64,000 bases of DNA from Phaseolus vulgaris (lineage: Eukaryota; Streptophyta; Magnoliopsida; Fabales; Fabaceae): NCBI RefSeq assembly GCF_000499845.2, contig NC_023755.2, positions 35,151,565 to 35,215,564 of the forward strand. Direction: 5' to 3'. Shown in pieces: positions 1 to 12,775 of this stretch. The translations under genes and the position numbers were made by a program. The number at the start of each line of letters is the position of its first letter. Positions within the stretch are counted from its first letter, which is position 1. The notes under the pieces were generated by a model, which made no database searches, was not told the origin of the DNA, and saw only the letters and a list, made by a program, of their open reading frames with translations.

Positions 1-2
1 AC

Positions 3-2544
3 GCTGATTTCAAGCGCTTCCTTCTCCAACCCGCGAACCTTCACTCCCTCCAAACGCTTCTCCTCTCTCACATCATCCCCACGCAAATCGGATCCCAAAC
101 CCTAATCCGCCACGTCACCACTCTCTCCAACCACCAAATCCGTCTCTCCGCAAACCTCACCGCCGTCGACCAGGCCCGCGTTACACACCCGGATGTCCTC
201 ACCCGACCCGACGGCGTCATACACGCCATCGACCGCCTCCTCCTCCCTCGCTCCGTCGAGCACGACTTCAACCGCCGCCGCACCCTTCGCTCCATCTCCG
301 CCGTCAAACCCGAGGGAGCCCCGGAGGTCGACCCGAGAACCCATCGTCTCAAAAAACCTCCTCCGCCTGCGAAGCCTGGCTCCTCTCCGGCTCTTTCGAT
401 ATACGATGCCTTGTCTCCGGGACCATCCCTTGCTCCGGCGCCGGCGCCGGGGCCTGGTGGACCGCACCACCATTTCAATGGCGAGAAACAGGTGAAGGAT
501 TTCATCCACACACTTCTCCACTACGGTGGATACAACGAGATGGCAGACATTCTCGTGAATCTAACGTCGTTAGCCGTTGAAATGGGTCATTTAGTGTCTG
601 AGGGTTACATTCTCACCGTTTTGGCTCCGAACGACGAAGCCGTGGCGAAGTTAACGACGGAACAGTTGAGTGAACCGGGTGCGCCGGAGCGGATAATGTA
701 CTATCACATAATACCGGAGTACCAGACGGAAGAGAGCATGTACAATGCGGTTCGAAGGTTCGGGAAGGTTCGTTACGATACTCTACGGTTGCCGCATAAG
801 GTGGTTGCACAGGAGGCTGATGGGTCCGTTAAATTCGGGCGCGGGGACGGGTCGGCGTATTTGTTCGACCCGGACATATACACGGATGGTCGGATCTCGG
901 TTCAGGGGATTGATGGGGTTTTGTTTCCGATTGATGAGGAGGAGGAGGCGGAGCGGGTTAAACCCGCTACCCGGTCGGGTCAACCCGCTGCAAAAGTTGT
1001 CATGCACAGGAGAGGTACGGTCTACTGTTGCCTTTGTTGCTTTTTCTTGTGCTTTTCTCCTTATTAGGAAAAAGGGTAGAGGTGATAGCGATGTCTTTGG
1101 CTGGCTGAATTTCATTATTTTTCCTTTTTCTTTTTAAAGGGTTTTCTTTTATTAAGTGCCTTGCTTTTGGTTAACTCTGTTTTTGATTGGCTCACGTCGT
1201 TGTTTTTGCTAGCTTTTGCTGTATAATTGAATTCGACAACCCTGTTGAAATTATGACTTGGGTTTAGTTTTGGCCTTGTGCGTTCTAGGTGGGGCTGGAA
1301 GAGTTGAAATGTGTTCAGTATGAGGTTGGTTTCTTTTGGGGTAGAAAACAAAATGAAGACATGTCTGTCTAGGATATTTTCAATTGGGCATTTGGTGTCG
1401 GGTTAGTGATTATATGTTTGGTTCCAGCCAATATGATTTAATTCACTTTATATGTCACTTAGAATCACGGTTTAATTCCAGCTAATATGCTTTTAGGTAA
1501 CTGATTATTTGTTTGGTTCCATCTTCAAATTTTAACGCCTGCTCGAGTTAGTAGTATTCAGGAGGCTCAAAAGTTAACTGTGTTGTTAGAAGGCATGCAA
1601 CAGTTTGAATGGCAACAGAGACATAATTTTGGATATAGAATTGATTTTAAGTTAAAGCAACTTTAAGGAACTTTGGTGTAACATAAAAATAACCGAGTTT
1701 TACTACTAATTTATTATTAGAATGAAAATATCCATAAATAAATCACATCCTATCAAAATCAATTATATTAAAAATCTATTTTGCACACACTCCCAAATTG
1801 TTTGATTCTTGTTAGACAAATGCAGGGATTGGGAATTGGAACTACTTCACGTTATGATGGGAGAACTGTATTATTTTCTAGTTGTTACATTTCATGCCAT
1901 GCTAAACTTTTTTTACTTTTGCCGTTTGCTATATTGTATGTTTACATGTGTGAGGTGAAGTTTCCGAAAGGTGAAATGGAAATTCTTAAAAGAAATTAAG
2001 GTTTTTTTTTGTCTTGACTTTAAATAAGAAAAAGGGTTGAGAAACCCAGTGGCGGGGTTAGTGAATGTATTAGAGTTTTCTGAATTGCCTTTGATGTGAC
2101 TTTTTGGAGTGGAGTAAAACGTAGCTGGTGCTGATGAAGGTGTAAAGGAAAATGTGGAATGTTGATAAAATTGGCTTGCGTAGCTTTGGCATCTTTCCAG
2201 TCAAATCAATGGCCATGTGCTGTGACCGTGTACATTTTCCTATCTTTCCTTTTAAGAAAAAAATGCTTGTGACTCTGAGCTCGACCTACATCCTTAATAT
2301 ATCAAAATGTAAATTCTGTTGTCAAATGATTCTTTTGTTTTTCTGGGGGTATGTTATTTATACATCTCTTTTCACATGCTAATCCGAATAAAGCAACTGT
2401 TTATTTAAGGTTTGGTTATTATTTTTGTCGGTCATACCTTGTAACTGATTTCGTGAAATGTCACTTGCAGGAAAATTACAGGAAACAGCATGCTGGATGC
2501 TCGGAGCCTTTGGACAACATTCTAGATTCACCACTTGCCAATGA
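3..2544 (+). CDS. FLA17: Fasciclin-like arabinogalactan protein, FLA15-18 type (partial, 5' end outside window)
   Basis: Exons 3-1014 and 2471-2544 join across a GT-AG intron of 1456 bp (donor GTACGG at 1015, acceptor TTGCAG ending 2470). The visible 361 residues start inside the first FAS1 domain. A proline-rich arabinogalactan stretch follows (SLAPAPAPGPGGPHHH near 417-470), then a complete second FAS1 domain with the H1-like motif ILTVLAPNDEAV, the central YHIIPEY motif and the H2-like motif ISVQGIDGVLFPID. The short last exon encodes GKLQETACWMLGAFGQHSRF and then TTCQ. It resembles the C-terminal tail of Arabidopsis FLA15-18, which is used here to choose the splice. Known family members are secreted cell-surface or wall adhesion glycoproteins. 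The signal peptide and about 100 N-terminal residues lie outside the window. The exact paralogue (FLA15-18) is inferred. Confidence 0.9.
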
Positions 2545-4267
2545 AGAAGCCCACTTTTTTCTGGCTTTCCCGAATCCTGAAAAGAATTATGTGAGATTAC
2601 AACTTATTATCTCACTAGATTAATTATCTTTTCAATAGGACCCCATTTGTTGGAATGGTGATAGCATATATAATTGGACAAACTATTTGTTTCTCTTTAT
2701 TATTTCCCTAATCACAATTGTGCTGACATTTTAGTTTTCTTTCTGCATATGTCTATTTACACACTGCTTGCACATGCTTTGATGCAGATCCAGTGGAAAT
2801 CTCTTCAATGTAAAAAGTCAAAAAGGAAGGCCATGTTTTGCTTGAATGGGATGTTGCCAGCTGCTTTGGGTGTGATTTTCCCACATTTTTGTTTTGCTCT
2901 TTTTTGTTCACTATTTTCTTTTGTGCATTTGGGTCCTAGACGTCTTCATACCATATAGTGCATATATGTACTTAGATGCAGCTACTTCAATTTCATAGTT
3001 GGTTTGTTGTGTTGCTTGGATGACAAAGTTTTGTGTAACTAATTAGGGAATCCCTGTTAGACATGTGCCCTTTCAATAAGTAATTCCACGGAAGAAATGG
3101 AAATACAACAATAAAATGATTCTTTCTTTACTGTAATATGACATTCCTTGCCTGGCAACTGATATTTTTCTGTTCTCACTTTCTTCCTTTTCTATCTGTG
3201 TGGGAGACCACGATATATCTCTGCACATTCTTAATCAATATGGGAGTTATATCCTCGTGCTAAATAACAGCTAACCAAAAGACTAAAAGTGATTCGTCCA
3301 AGTCTTAAAAGGGATTCAAAACTCTTTATTTGCTCCCAGAAAAGCTGAACAAACAGCTCAACCGCTACTATTTTTATAAATATACTTCTATGAGATTGTA
3401 ATATAATAAAGGAAAAAGTTGGAAATGAAAAAATGTGATTTCTTAAACAGAATTCTCGGTAAACTGTGATTCGCCCTGAGTGACTTCTGTTGAAAGAATG
3501 CAATGTTTTTTTATCATGTCAAGTTATGAACTGCCATAAAAGGCATAAGAGCACTTCCCATCTAAAGTTTATAGTATTTATATATTAATATATGCAGAAG
3601 TTTACCTTCCGGGCTATACTTGGTAACTACCCCATGGAACCTTCCTCCAATTTGAAACATGTATGGAATCCTTATTGGTGTAGGTAGCTTGAGTATAAGT
3701 TTTCTTATTGGAACAGTTTTCTTTTACACAACCTTTTTTTTATCTACATATACATTCACTTCACAATGCTTTCCATAATAAAATATTTAATAATAATAAT
3801 AAATAAAATAAAATATTATAATAAAATAATAATTCATGAAGCTAAGAAAAATGAGAGTCTCAAGTTATGATTACTCATTCTTATTTTTGGGTAGAGGGCA
3901 CTCCTTCTACAATAGCCACCCAAAAGTCACCATTTCCATAAGGCTAATTCTCCCAGCAGATCATTTATTACCCATCATTTATTTTTAAACCCAAAATTGT
4001 CCTTGTTATCTTTTCTAGATTTTCACATTCAGAATAATTTTTTTTCTCTTGATTTTAGCATATGAAATACAAGACACATCTTAGTTCTGAATTTGTATAT
4101 CCAAAACTGTCTTACTTGTATTGCATATATAAATATTTGAAAAAATAAGAATAAAATAGACATTTTTTGTACAAAAAGAATTAGCCTTTTCGTAAGGTCT
4201 CACATTGGCCCAAAAATAGGGCAGCTTCTTTTACCCACTACTTACCTAACCAATACAATAAAAGGTA
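2545..4267. other. 3' flank of the FLA gene, no further gene seen
   Basis: The sequence is AT-rich, with only short chance reading frames. The first few hundred bases are probably 3' UTR. A T/A-rich low-complexity patch lies at 3720-3830. No coding similarity was recognised. Confidence 0.5.
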
Positions 4268-5121
4268 GGCTGATTCTCCTGCGCCCAACTCATTTTAACT
4301 GGCACCCAATCACATATAAGAAAAAGACAAAATTACCCTTAATGAATTTCAGAATACTTGAAGTGTGATATGCACTTCTTCTTCCTTTGTGCGTGAAGCA
4401 GCTCCCGCAGCCACTGTGAGCCACCTCCTTCTCCATTCGTTTGAAGCCACCTTGAGCCACCTTCTTCTCCATTTGTTTGCAACCACCGTGACCTTCATTA
4501 TCGCAGGCAGCCGCGACGGAGAGCTTTTGAAGTCGGAGAAGGAACCATCATCGAAGGAACCATCAAGGTACGACATGCCTACCGGATATTTTTATCCGTA
4601 ATTCGCTATTGCGTTCTGCATAAATTTTTCCGTAATTCATTATTGCATTCTGGATATTTTTATCTGTAGGTGATTAGTGGCTTTCGGATATTTTTATTCG
4701 TAATGGAGTTTTGACTTGCGGATATTTTTATCCATAATACACTTTTGACTTGCGGATATTTTTATCTGTAATACATTTTATTCGTATTGGAAAATTTGAC
4801 TTCTGGATATTAATATCCGTAGTGAAAAAAATAGACCTTCGGATTTTGATATCCGGGATCAGCTCGAACAAAAACTAGAAACGACAGAAAATTGATTACT
4901 TACCTCATTAACTTGGCAAACGAAGCTTACATTGAATGTCTGTGCACAACAATGAATGTAATCTCCTCTTTTGCAGCTCAAAGCAAAGCTTCACACAACA
5001 ATGAACTTCCTCTATCTTACCATACAATATTTTTTAAAGTGAAGAAGACAAGGGCATGATGGAATTTTAAAAAATTTGTTGGGTGCCAGTCACAATTGAT
5101 CGGGTGCAGAAAGCGATTGAC
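4268..5121. mobile_element. Small non-autonomous Mutator-like element (854 bp) with TIRs, 9-bp TSD and palindrome array
   Basis: The flanks are TAAAAGGTA (4259-4267) and TAAAAGTTA (5122-5130), a 9-bp target duplication with one mismatch. The ends form imperfect terminal inverted repeats: the left end contains CCTGCGCCCAACTC then ACTGGCACCCAA, and the right end read in reverse contains TCTGCACCCGATC then ACTGGCACCCAA. Inside are seven copies of a GGATAT...ATCC palindrome (4583-4855). The last 350 bp match the right end of the large element at 62350-62709, including CATTAACTTGGCAAACGAAG. At 4410-4490 a 35-bp unit (GAGCCACCTYCTTCTCCATT) is duplicated. No transposase is encoded. It reads as an internal-deletion or non-autonomous relative of the 55-62.7 kb element. 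Confidence 0.85.
4583..4855. repeat. Array of seven 16-bp palindromes, mostly about 34 bp apart
   Basis: Copies start at about 4583, 4651, 4685, 4719, 4753, 4804 and 4840. The best copies are CGGATATTTTTATCCG (4583) and TGGATATTAATATCCG (4804). A degenerate half-site (AAATTTTTCCG) sits between the first two. The four central copies are spaced 34 bp apart, the same phase as in the large element. Possible role: transposase or accessory-protein binding sites (inference). Confidence 0.85.
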
Positions 5122-5130
5122 TAAAAGTTA

Positions 5131-7302
5131 AAGCCAAGAAAGATATTGTCTGAAGAAGGGTGATATTTTCACATCTATAAAACCAAAGACATCCTTTTAA
5201 CAATTTATAATATTAATATTTTAATAAGACTCTTTTTAACATTTTCCTTTTTTAAATAACATTAGCACGATCTTGGGGGAAGGATTTGCAGCAAAAGTAG
5301 AAAGATATCCTAGAGTTATATAATTTGGACAGTCAAATATTTAAATACTATTTATTTTTATTTAATAATTTTTTATATATTGATAATATGACATTATTTA
5401 TATTTTTTTAACAGGATATTTACATCTTAAATGGATGACACTTAGGAGTTGGAGGAGAATATGAGAATTTTGAAGATCAATATCAACATAATGACAAAAG
5501 CAACCCAGAAACTAGAGAACAGAGTGTTTAACATCTCTAATCTAAAGATCTTTTTCAGGCATTCTTTTTTCATATATCAAAGACCTCAGTGACTGCATCA
5601 TCTTGAGATGCACAGTTGGCTTAAATCCCATCAACCCAGGATGCCATGCCAACTGTTTAAGCGCAAAATCCAGATATTGTAGCCATTACTCAATTACAAC
5701 TACTACATCTCAAGAACTCATTACTCAATCACAAATACTAAAACTGTTCTCTTATAAAAAGTGACGGAAAGAACTTGTGCCTGCTATGATCGGTTGGTCA
5801 CTCTTCTTCCTTCCACAAAGATCAACAACTCCATTTCCTTCTAGTCAACTCTCGTTTTTTTAATTCAGTCAAACTCTCAATCGATAGGACACTTGCAAAA
5901 GGTGTTCTGACAATCGAGTAAGTGTTCAATATTTAGTGTTTGGTACAATTAATGCACGATAGTAACAAATATTCTTATCAAAACTTGTGATTATTTATAT
6001 GATTATTATGGATCCATTATTAACCAGATCCGTAATGTTTTGAAGTGATACTAATGTTTTGAAGTTAGATTCAAATTAATCAAAGTGTTTCATATTTGAA
6101 TTCTATAATTACAATAAAATCCAATATAAATCTTAACTTATTTTGAAAAGTATAATTTTATCTTGTTGTCAAATGAAATTTTAAGAAATGCATTGTATTA
6201 ATAGGGGTGTAACTTATTTAAAGTCACTTATAGAGTCTATTAATTATTAATCATATTAGTCTTCTCTACTCGACTTTAGGTTTGATGGACTCTATATTGT
6301 TATCTCCTATTAAAAGGAAAAACAATTTATCTAAAGAGTTTGTTATTAACTAGAATCTTAACAAAAAAATAAAAGAATATCTTTTTGTGGTATTTGAAAT
6401 CAGTTGAAGAAAAATTTAAAAATTAAACAATATTATTAATTAAGATTTAGAAGATAAGAGATAATATTATATATTTTTGTGGTACTTGAAATCATTTGAA
6501 AAGAATTTTAAGAGTTAAATAATATAAGTTGAATTAGAAGATAAGAGATAACACTATATCTCTTCGTGGTACTTACAATTGAGGAGAATGTTAAAGATTA
6601 AATGATATTACTTAAGATTTAGAAGATAATTGATAACTGATAAGGACTTCTAAATACATCCTAATGAACAAGAGGACACAACTTCTATGTTATGGTTACC
6701 TTGATGTCATTGACATCCATCATGGGACAAGGTAAAAATATTTCTGCCTCTACAAGATAGTACCGTCATGATTCGTATCCATTTGAGTCATGAATAACCA
6801 AATCTTCAATCAACAAAATCTAAAGAATCTCTTCCTTTACTTCTCCTTTAGCATTTTGATAGAAATTTCTTTTATCGAGACTTATGAATACATGAGTTAT
6901 TATGAACAAGATGACTCAACTTGTATGTTTTAGTTTGAGATTATTTAAACTTTGAACTCAAATGTGTTTATTTTTCACTTTTTTTTTCTCCTTTTCTCAA
7001 TTTGTGCATGTCATTATTTTTCACTATTTAAACTTTTTCTCTTTTGCGTTTTGAATGAGTTTAAGAATATAAATGTTGTTTTAAAGCTTTTTCTTCTTTC
7101 ACCTCGTAATTTCTTCTTTTCATAATATTTGAAATTATACAATTTAAAATTATATTTCAGATATATTATAACAATACATGTGGATTATTTTTTCATAATG
7201 TGGGAGTGTGAGAAGTAAATACAGAGGTGGAGAAAGAAATAGCCTTCTAAATATGCTACAATGCTAATCATGGTATTTTTAACTAGTGTAGCACAAGCAA
7301 GC
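5131..7302. other. AT-rich intergenic DNA, no gene seen
   Basis: Only short, low-complexity reading frames are present. The one internal structure noted is the three-unit repeat at 6380-6650, listed separately. Confidence 0.5.
6380..6650. repeat. Three imperfect tandem units of about 90 bp
   Basis: The core GTGGTAYTT followed by GAAAT and a later TTAGAAGATAAGAGATAA recurs with GTGG at about 6387, 6479 and 6566. The units are degenerate and AT-rich. No coding content is seen. Confidence 0.6.
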
Positions 7303-7311
7303 TAAAAACAT

Positions 7312-7793
7312 GGCAATTGCTTTCTGCAACCAATGATTTAGAACCTACATCCAATGACTTTTTAAAATTTCAGAATTATCCTTCATTCTGATATTGAAAA
7401 TCTAAAATTGAAAAATACATTTTAAAAGGGAAATCTGGAATAGATTTTTTGGGTGGAAAAGAAATTACAGAATAGAATTAAAAAACTAAAATCTCATTAT
7501 GAAAAGTCAAATCCAAAATACAAATAATATATTCCAAAAAAAAAAGATTTTAGAAAACAAAATCCAGAAACATATTCCAAAAAAAAAAATTTTAAAAACA
7601 AAAATCCAGAAATATATTATGGAAAGACTATTTTGAAAAGTTGTTCCAGAAAGTCTAATCAATAAAGGTATTCTAAAAATCCAAATCTAGAACACATTTT
7701 GCTCTACATCCTTACTCTTATTTAAAAACTAAAGAATATATTTTGATCATTTCGCATCAGGTTTAAAATCATTTGGTGCAGGAAGCAATTGCA
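7312..7793. mobile_element. Second small non-autonomous Mutator-like element
   Basis: The left end GCAATTGCTTTCTGCAACCA and the reverse of the right end, GCAATTGCTTCCTGCACCAA, form terminal inverted repeats of about 35 bp; both continue into AATGATTT. The flanks TAAAAACAT (7303-7311) and AAAAATCAT (7794-7802) match at 7 of 9 positions, as expected for an old 9-bp duplication. The outermost 16 bp resemble the right terminus of the large element (GACAATTGCTTCCTGC on the reverse strand). The interior is AT-rich, with a duplicated unit of about 43 bp (ATATTCC plus A-run) at 7530-7620. No coding region. Confidence 0.65.
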
Positions 7794-7983
7794 AAAAATC
7801 ATTGAGAAACGAAATTGGGCTTAGCCCAACCCTAGGTACAATTCGTCATGCATCTTTCAACCAAAAACAGAAATCTCAAAAAAAAGTAAAGTCTCAGGTG
7901 AAGGTTTATTTCTATTTTTTATCAATATTTAATATAACATTAATCACCCCATGTGTATTAATTTAATGATAAGATAGTCTCGA

Positions 7984-8350
7984 ATGAGCCAGATGAGCCA
8001 GTCTTCAGACTTGGCTAACGTTATGTGGAGTACAATTTGGATTTGGGTTGTGAGTGAAATCTGGAATCACAAAAATTTTATCGTTTTCAAAACGGGTGTG
8101 ACTAATGTGTCAGCAGTGTTTGCAATGATGCAAGTACAAAATCTCGTTTTTGCTTCGTTTCCTATTCTAATTGGTGTTTGGAACCTTTGGCGTGCATGAT
8201 GGTTTTTTTTAAGTTTTTTAGGTTTTTAGTTTGGTTAATGCTTTTGTTAGTTAGGTTGACGATTCTAGTTAGAAGTTAGTTTTTGTGTAATTTTGTATAA
8301 AGATTGAACCACCCTAAAATAGTTCTTATTTATTTATTGTTTATTGCTGA
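7984..8350 (+). mobile_element. 3' end of an L1-type LINE (ORF2 tail plus 3' UTR)
   Basis: The frame at 7984-8199 reads WSTIWIWVVSEIWNHKN and IVFKTGV, which resembles the C-terminal end of plant L1 ORF2 proteins (pattern W..WNHRN..VFK). The following 140 bp are the L1 3' UTR and end in TTATTTATTG...GCTGATAAAAAAAA, a tail found repeatedly in this window. The element is 5'-truncated, as is normal for L1 insertions. Confidence 0.7.
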
Positions 8351-8954
8351 TAAAAAAAATCTCCAATAAATCTCCTAAATCTAGACTTAACCTCAGATGG
8401 CAAACCAACCAACCAGAAAGAAATTAAATATTTCTCTCATAGGTCACAAAATCTTAATGTGATTTCCACACTAAAATTGTTATATCGGTTTCTTCACATA
8501 TAAATAGTACTGGTTTAGTCCATACAACTATTAATAATTCCATACATCTTAATTTGATATATAAATAACATATTTTTAATTTAGTCCATATTATTAATAT
8601 AATCTCTTTTTACATGTAGGAAATATAGTTAAGACATATAAAAACTAAAATCAAGAATGTGTAGAAGAGTGCTTTATGTTAATTAATTACAACAAAAACT
8701 GACACAATCCCCCTTTTTACCCTCTGTCTCTTAATGATTAATATAGGGAAAAAAAACTAAATGAATAATGCTTACATTATGGAAAACTGATGTAATAAGT
8801 TTTAATGTATAAAATCTAAATTGAGGATTTGATTTTTTTTATCATAAAAGAAAGCATGAAATAATATAAGACATTTTAGGAATGTTTTACAATGAAACAA
8901 ATTATTTATATACATAGTCCAATAAAATCAGAAATCATAGAAACATATATACAT

Positions 8955-10040
8955 TTTTTTTATCAGCAAGAAATAATAAATAAATATGAATCATTTAAAG
9001 GGGTGACACAATCCTTATAAAAAAAATAAAAAAGAAAAATAAGATAGGGTCTCACTCCTAAAACCTATCACAAACTCCTAACAAAATCTACCAACAATTC
9101 TTTATCCCAAAAACAACAAAAAAAGTTTGTCCTTAGCAACATAGCATAACATCACATCAAACACCGAAATACACACAGACATAACCAGCTCACAAAACAT
9201 TAACCTCAAAAAGTATATCAACTCTTTTTTAAAATTCCCTTTACAAAAAGCACAACACCTTAAAATACGCAAATACAACAATAACAACGTACATAACTTT
9301 TGCACAACACATTTACTCCTCTAAAGAATCTCTTTATTCTAATGTAAGAAGCAAATACTCTTATTACATAATCTTCTTACTCCAACTAAAGAGACAGACT
9401 GCTTACAACTAATCTGCAGAAACACATAACTTCTTCCTTCAAAGATTTAACAATACATATCAAGTAAAGGAAAACACGTAGACTTCTTACATCAAAATCT
9501 AGTCTATCACGAATCTCCTATATATTCAATACCTACTTTACAATTTGAAAGAAGTTGCAAGCACAACTCAAATAAAGAGAGCAATCCATAATGGCCACAT
9601 TTATTCCCTTATGTGGGATAGTGTTACATAGAATGAGTTTGTACCCTAAGGCACCTCTGGTTGTTAAGTACACTCCAATCTAGATAAATGGCAAGTTCCC
9701 AAGTCCCCCCAAAGAAAGTTTATGGGAATCATTTGGTCTCTTGTGAAAGAAGTTTCTATTCTATCAAAGAAGTCACTTATTCTCTTGGCAAAATTAAAAA
9801 AAAAAAAAGTCATGTGGTAAGAAGGGATGACACAAAGGCAACAATTAATGAGGCTCATCCTTCCACTGCAAAAATATTCCCTCCATTCCTTTGAGTCTCT
9901 CTACTTTGTCCACAATACTCTCAAAATCCCTAAAGCATGTTTAGTCTCATATCACACACCCCAAGTGTTTCCCAATGCTTCCCCAATGATCAACACCAAG
10001 AATCTCACTTTGCCATTCCTTAACTCATGACATGGAACAT
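8955..10040 (-). mobile_element. 5'-truncated, decayed L1 LINE on the minus strand
   Basis: On the minus strand, 9840-9660 encodes GRMSLINCCLCVIPSYHMTF and, a little further on, NFLWGDLGTCHLSRLE. This matches the conserved plant L1 reverse-transcriptase segment GR..LI..VL..IP.Y..SFF ... FLWG. Upstream, IIGEALGNTWG corresponds to the Y.G.P.G.NPR segment. Stops and frame changes are frequent. The 3' UTR ends near 8955 in the GCTGATAAAAAAAATG tail. Confidence 0.65.
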
Positions 10041-11880
10041 TTTCTTTCCACCCAACTATACATTCCACACTTATCAATGTTCTCAAACCAAAAAATATCA
10101 CCAAAACACTCTATAATTTGCAGTTTATAACATTAGGGTTAGCTATCAGCACTGTGTCGTCAGCATGAAGTATGAATGATAAATGAATACCTAATGCATT
10201 TTCTGTCTGGAATATTACATCCCACTAATTATCAGCATTGCCACAATTCCTAATGCATTGTTTGTTTAGTATACATTATTTCATATTTGTGGGGGATTGA
10301 TTGGTGATGATTGTATGAATTTGATTAAGGTAATTTCTAATCCTTTGGAAAGAGAAAATGAAGTGTGAGATGAGGAAAAAGTATAAACTTATGGACATTG
10401 TTTTGTAAATTATTAATTTATTCTTATATGTATTGTTTAATTTTTTAAAATGATTCTGTTTATTTGAATTTTTTATAATTATTATTAGAAATTAATAAAT
10501 AATATTTTGAAAATATTAATATTTTTGAGAAATAATTTATTTTCATTTAATCAACTAATTATTTAATCAAAAAAATTATATTTTAAAAATATATTTAAGG
10601 ACAATTTTGATATTATACTTTAAAAAATAAGCCATCAACTTTCATTATTTCAGTCAAATAAATTATGAATAAATTTCTATTAAAATCTATTATTTCATTC
10701 AGCTTGTCTCCAAATTACTGCAAAATCAATCCTCAATCACATCGATCCCTCAACCAAAGAAATGATGACACAAAACACAAAATCTTCAAGACAAACACAC
10801 CCTTAAAGATAAGGAAAATGTACTTAATTCATATAACTCAATGATTAAGACATAATTAAAGAGAGATTATCTACTCCTAAATATAAATCAAGGCTATTTA
10901 TGAGTTTTCAATATAAAGACGTTATTTTGGATTAATGACTTGAACCTTTGATTATACATGGAGGTGTATCCAGTGATCTTAAGTTCTTAAATTAGGAAAC
11001 ATTGATATGTGACTAGGGACAAAGTTTTGTAAGTAGAGTGATACAAATGAGAAGTTGAAAGTTGAAATGATGAGTAACAGAATTAAGGAGAAGTGATTAA
11101 GAGATGGAGGAAAAAGAAATTTATGGTGAGAATTATTGTATTTATGGTGTAAAGTGAAGTAGGGAAAATGGATTTGAAAAGACACGAAGCGTGTTTTGAG
11201 GAAGGATGGCATAATGTATGGCATCTTTTTGACAAAATGATGTGGCTTCAGTTATTATTCTACCATTTTTTAAGGCTGTTTCTACATTTTTGTGGGCAAC
11301 TATTTTCAGAAATTATACAAAAACACCTGTACTTTTCTGTCTTAGCCAAAACTTTCCTTCCATCTCTTTCGGATTTTACAACAGAACATAAATTATGTAT
11401 TTTCTTTTACTTTTTTCTTTTCCCTTTATTTTCTGGTCTAATTTGCTTTTCCATTTACTTTACTTTTTTTACACATCTATCTTTTATTGGTTACATTTTT
11501 TAATTTTAGTTATTATAAAAAAAAATTAACGATGTGATCTCACAAAAAAACAAGATGTCATTTTGGGTTCTCACTAAGATAACTTTTAAAACGAATACTT
11601 TTTATTGGGATTAAAATATTGAAGTCAATTAGTTTTTGCTTATAAAATTGTCCCTCTATCTCATTACTGAAGTGAAAAATAAAATACTCAATTTTGTTAT
11701 GGAATGCATACTTAAGGCATTAACAGTTATAGATTTTTGGTTTGGTACTGCCAATGTTGATTTTGATCAACAAAGGGATTTGTTGTTGATTGTTGGAAGC
11801 AAACTGCAGCATCGGAGATAAAGAAAGCTTCCACCACTAAATTTCCACCACTAAATTAGACAAGTTTTTTATTATACTTA
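10041..11880. other. AT-rich intergenic DNA, no gene supported
   Basis: The 111-codon frame at 11168-11503 is phenylalanine-rich and low in complexity; no domain is recognised. The stretch 10260-10800 (TTTGTTTAGTATAC ... AACACACCCTTAAAG) may be an old MITE but its ends do not pair convincingly. Confidence 0.5.
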
Positions 11881-12215
11881 TTATTATTAATACAATTTAT
11901 ACATATTATTATTAATATAATTTATACATATTATTATTATTAATAATTATTATTATATTAATAATAATAATATAAATTATATTCATATTATTAATATTAT
12001 ATTCAATATTCATATTATTAACATTATTCATATTATTAATATTCATTCATATTATTAATATTTATTCATATTATTAATAATATTTTTAATATTATTAATA
12101 ATATTGTTTATATTATTAGTATTATAAAATATTATTAGTATAATTAGTATTATTAATATTATTAGTATTATTAATAATAATAAGTATAATAAAAATCATA
12201 ATAATACTAAATAAT
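11880..12215. repeat. TATTATTAATA-rich low-complexity tract
   Basis: About 330 bp consist almost only of A and T in TTATTA/TAATAT arrangements. It is an expanded, decayed trinucleotide microsatellite. Confidence 0.85.
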
Positions 12216-12420
12216 TTGTTTGTTGTAGTGGTTAAATTTTCCTTGGTTACTGAAAGAATCTGAGTTTGAATTCCATCTATTGCAAAATTTATTTTATGGT
12301 GTCAAAGTTAATTCTCGCTTCATTCATGACGCCAAAATTACATATAGAAAAAATCCGTATGTAATATCTATTTACATACAGAATAGAATCCGTATATAAT
12401 TCGTGTTTTTCTCGTAGTGT
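12216..12420 (-). mobile_element. Probable terminal fragment of a CACTA-type element
   Basis: Read on the minus strand, the sequence starts CACTACGAGAAAAACACG at 12420. It continues with repeated TACGGATT units (12400, 12365), like the subterminal repeats of CACTA elements. The opposite terminus was not found. Confidence 0.45.
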
Positions 12421-12564
12421 TTTAACATGATTTTGTGAGTCTGGACGTGGCAATATATTTTGTTTTGTATTTGTAACCGTGATTGTAGACTTTTGGTTAT
12501 AGTATGATTTATTTTGTATGTATTATTTTGAATAAAGACTGGTTGAAACTAGGGTTTTTCTTTT

Positions 12565-12775
12565 AGTGTGGTTTGTCATTCCTTTCAATTGAGGTTTGGT
12601 TTAGAAGTTTGTAGAGCCTGTAGATTGTATGTTGGTCAGGTGCTAAGCTGGTTGGCTTTGGCCAATTATTGTATAACAGCTGAGACACTCCTAAAGTGTC
12701 TGTATAAGGGTTGAAACACCCCTGAAGTGTCTCATTTTATTTTATTTATTATTTACTGATAAAAAAAGAATATTT
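12565..12775 (+). mobile_element. L1 3' UTR fragment
   Basis: The segment ends with GTGTCTGTATAAGGGTTGAA, then ACACCCCTGAAGTGTCTC, then a T-rich stretch and ACTGATAAAAAAAG. It corresponds to the tails at 8200-8350 and, inverted, 34075-34270. Only the 3' UTR is present. Confidence 0.65.

Noticed and set aside
68..521. Minus-strand frames in the first 500 bp
   Set aside because: They are shadows of the GC-rich FLA exon, which has family motifs on the plus strand.
4583..4855. CRISPR-like array because of the evenly spaced palindromes
   Set aside because: The repeats are degenerate palindromes within a plant transposon, and no cas-like genes occur in this eukaryotic sequence.
10260..10800. hAT-type element
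   Set aside because: The left TTTGTTTAG and right GTGTGTTTG-type ends pair poorly and no flanking duplication was found.
11168..11503. 111-codon plus-strand frame as a membrane-protein gene
   Set aside because: It is phenylalanine-rich, low-complexity text in T-rich DNA, with no motif and no splice context.
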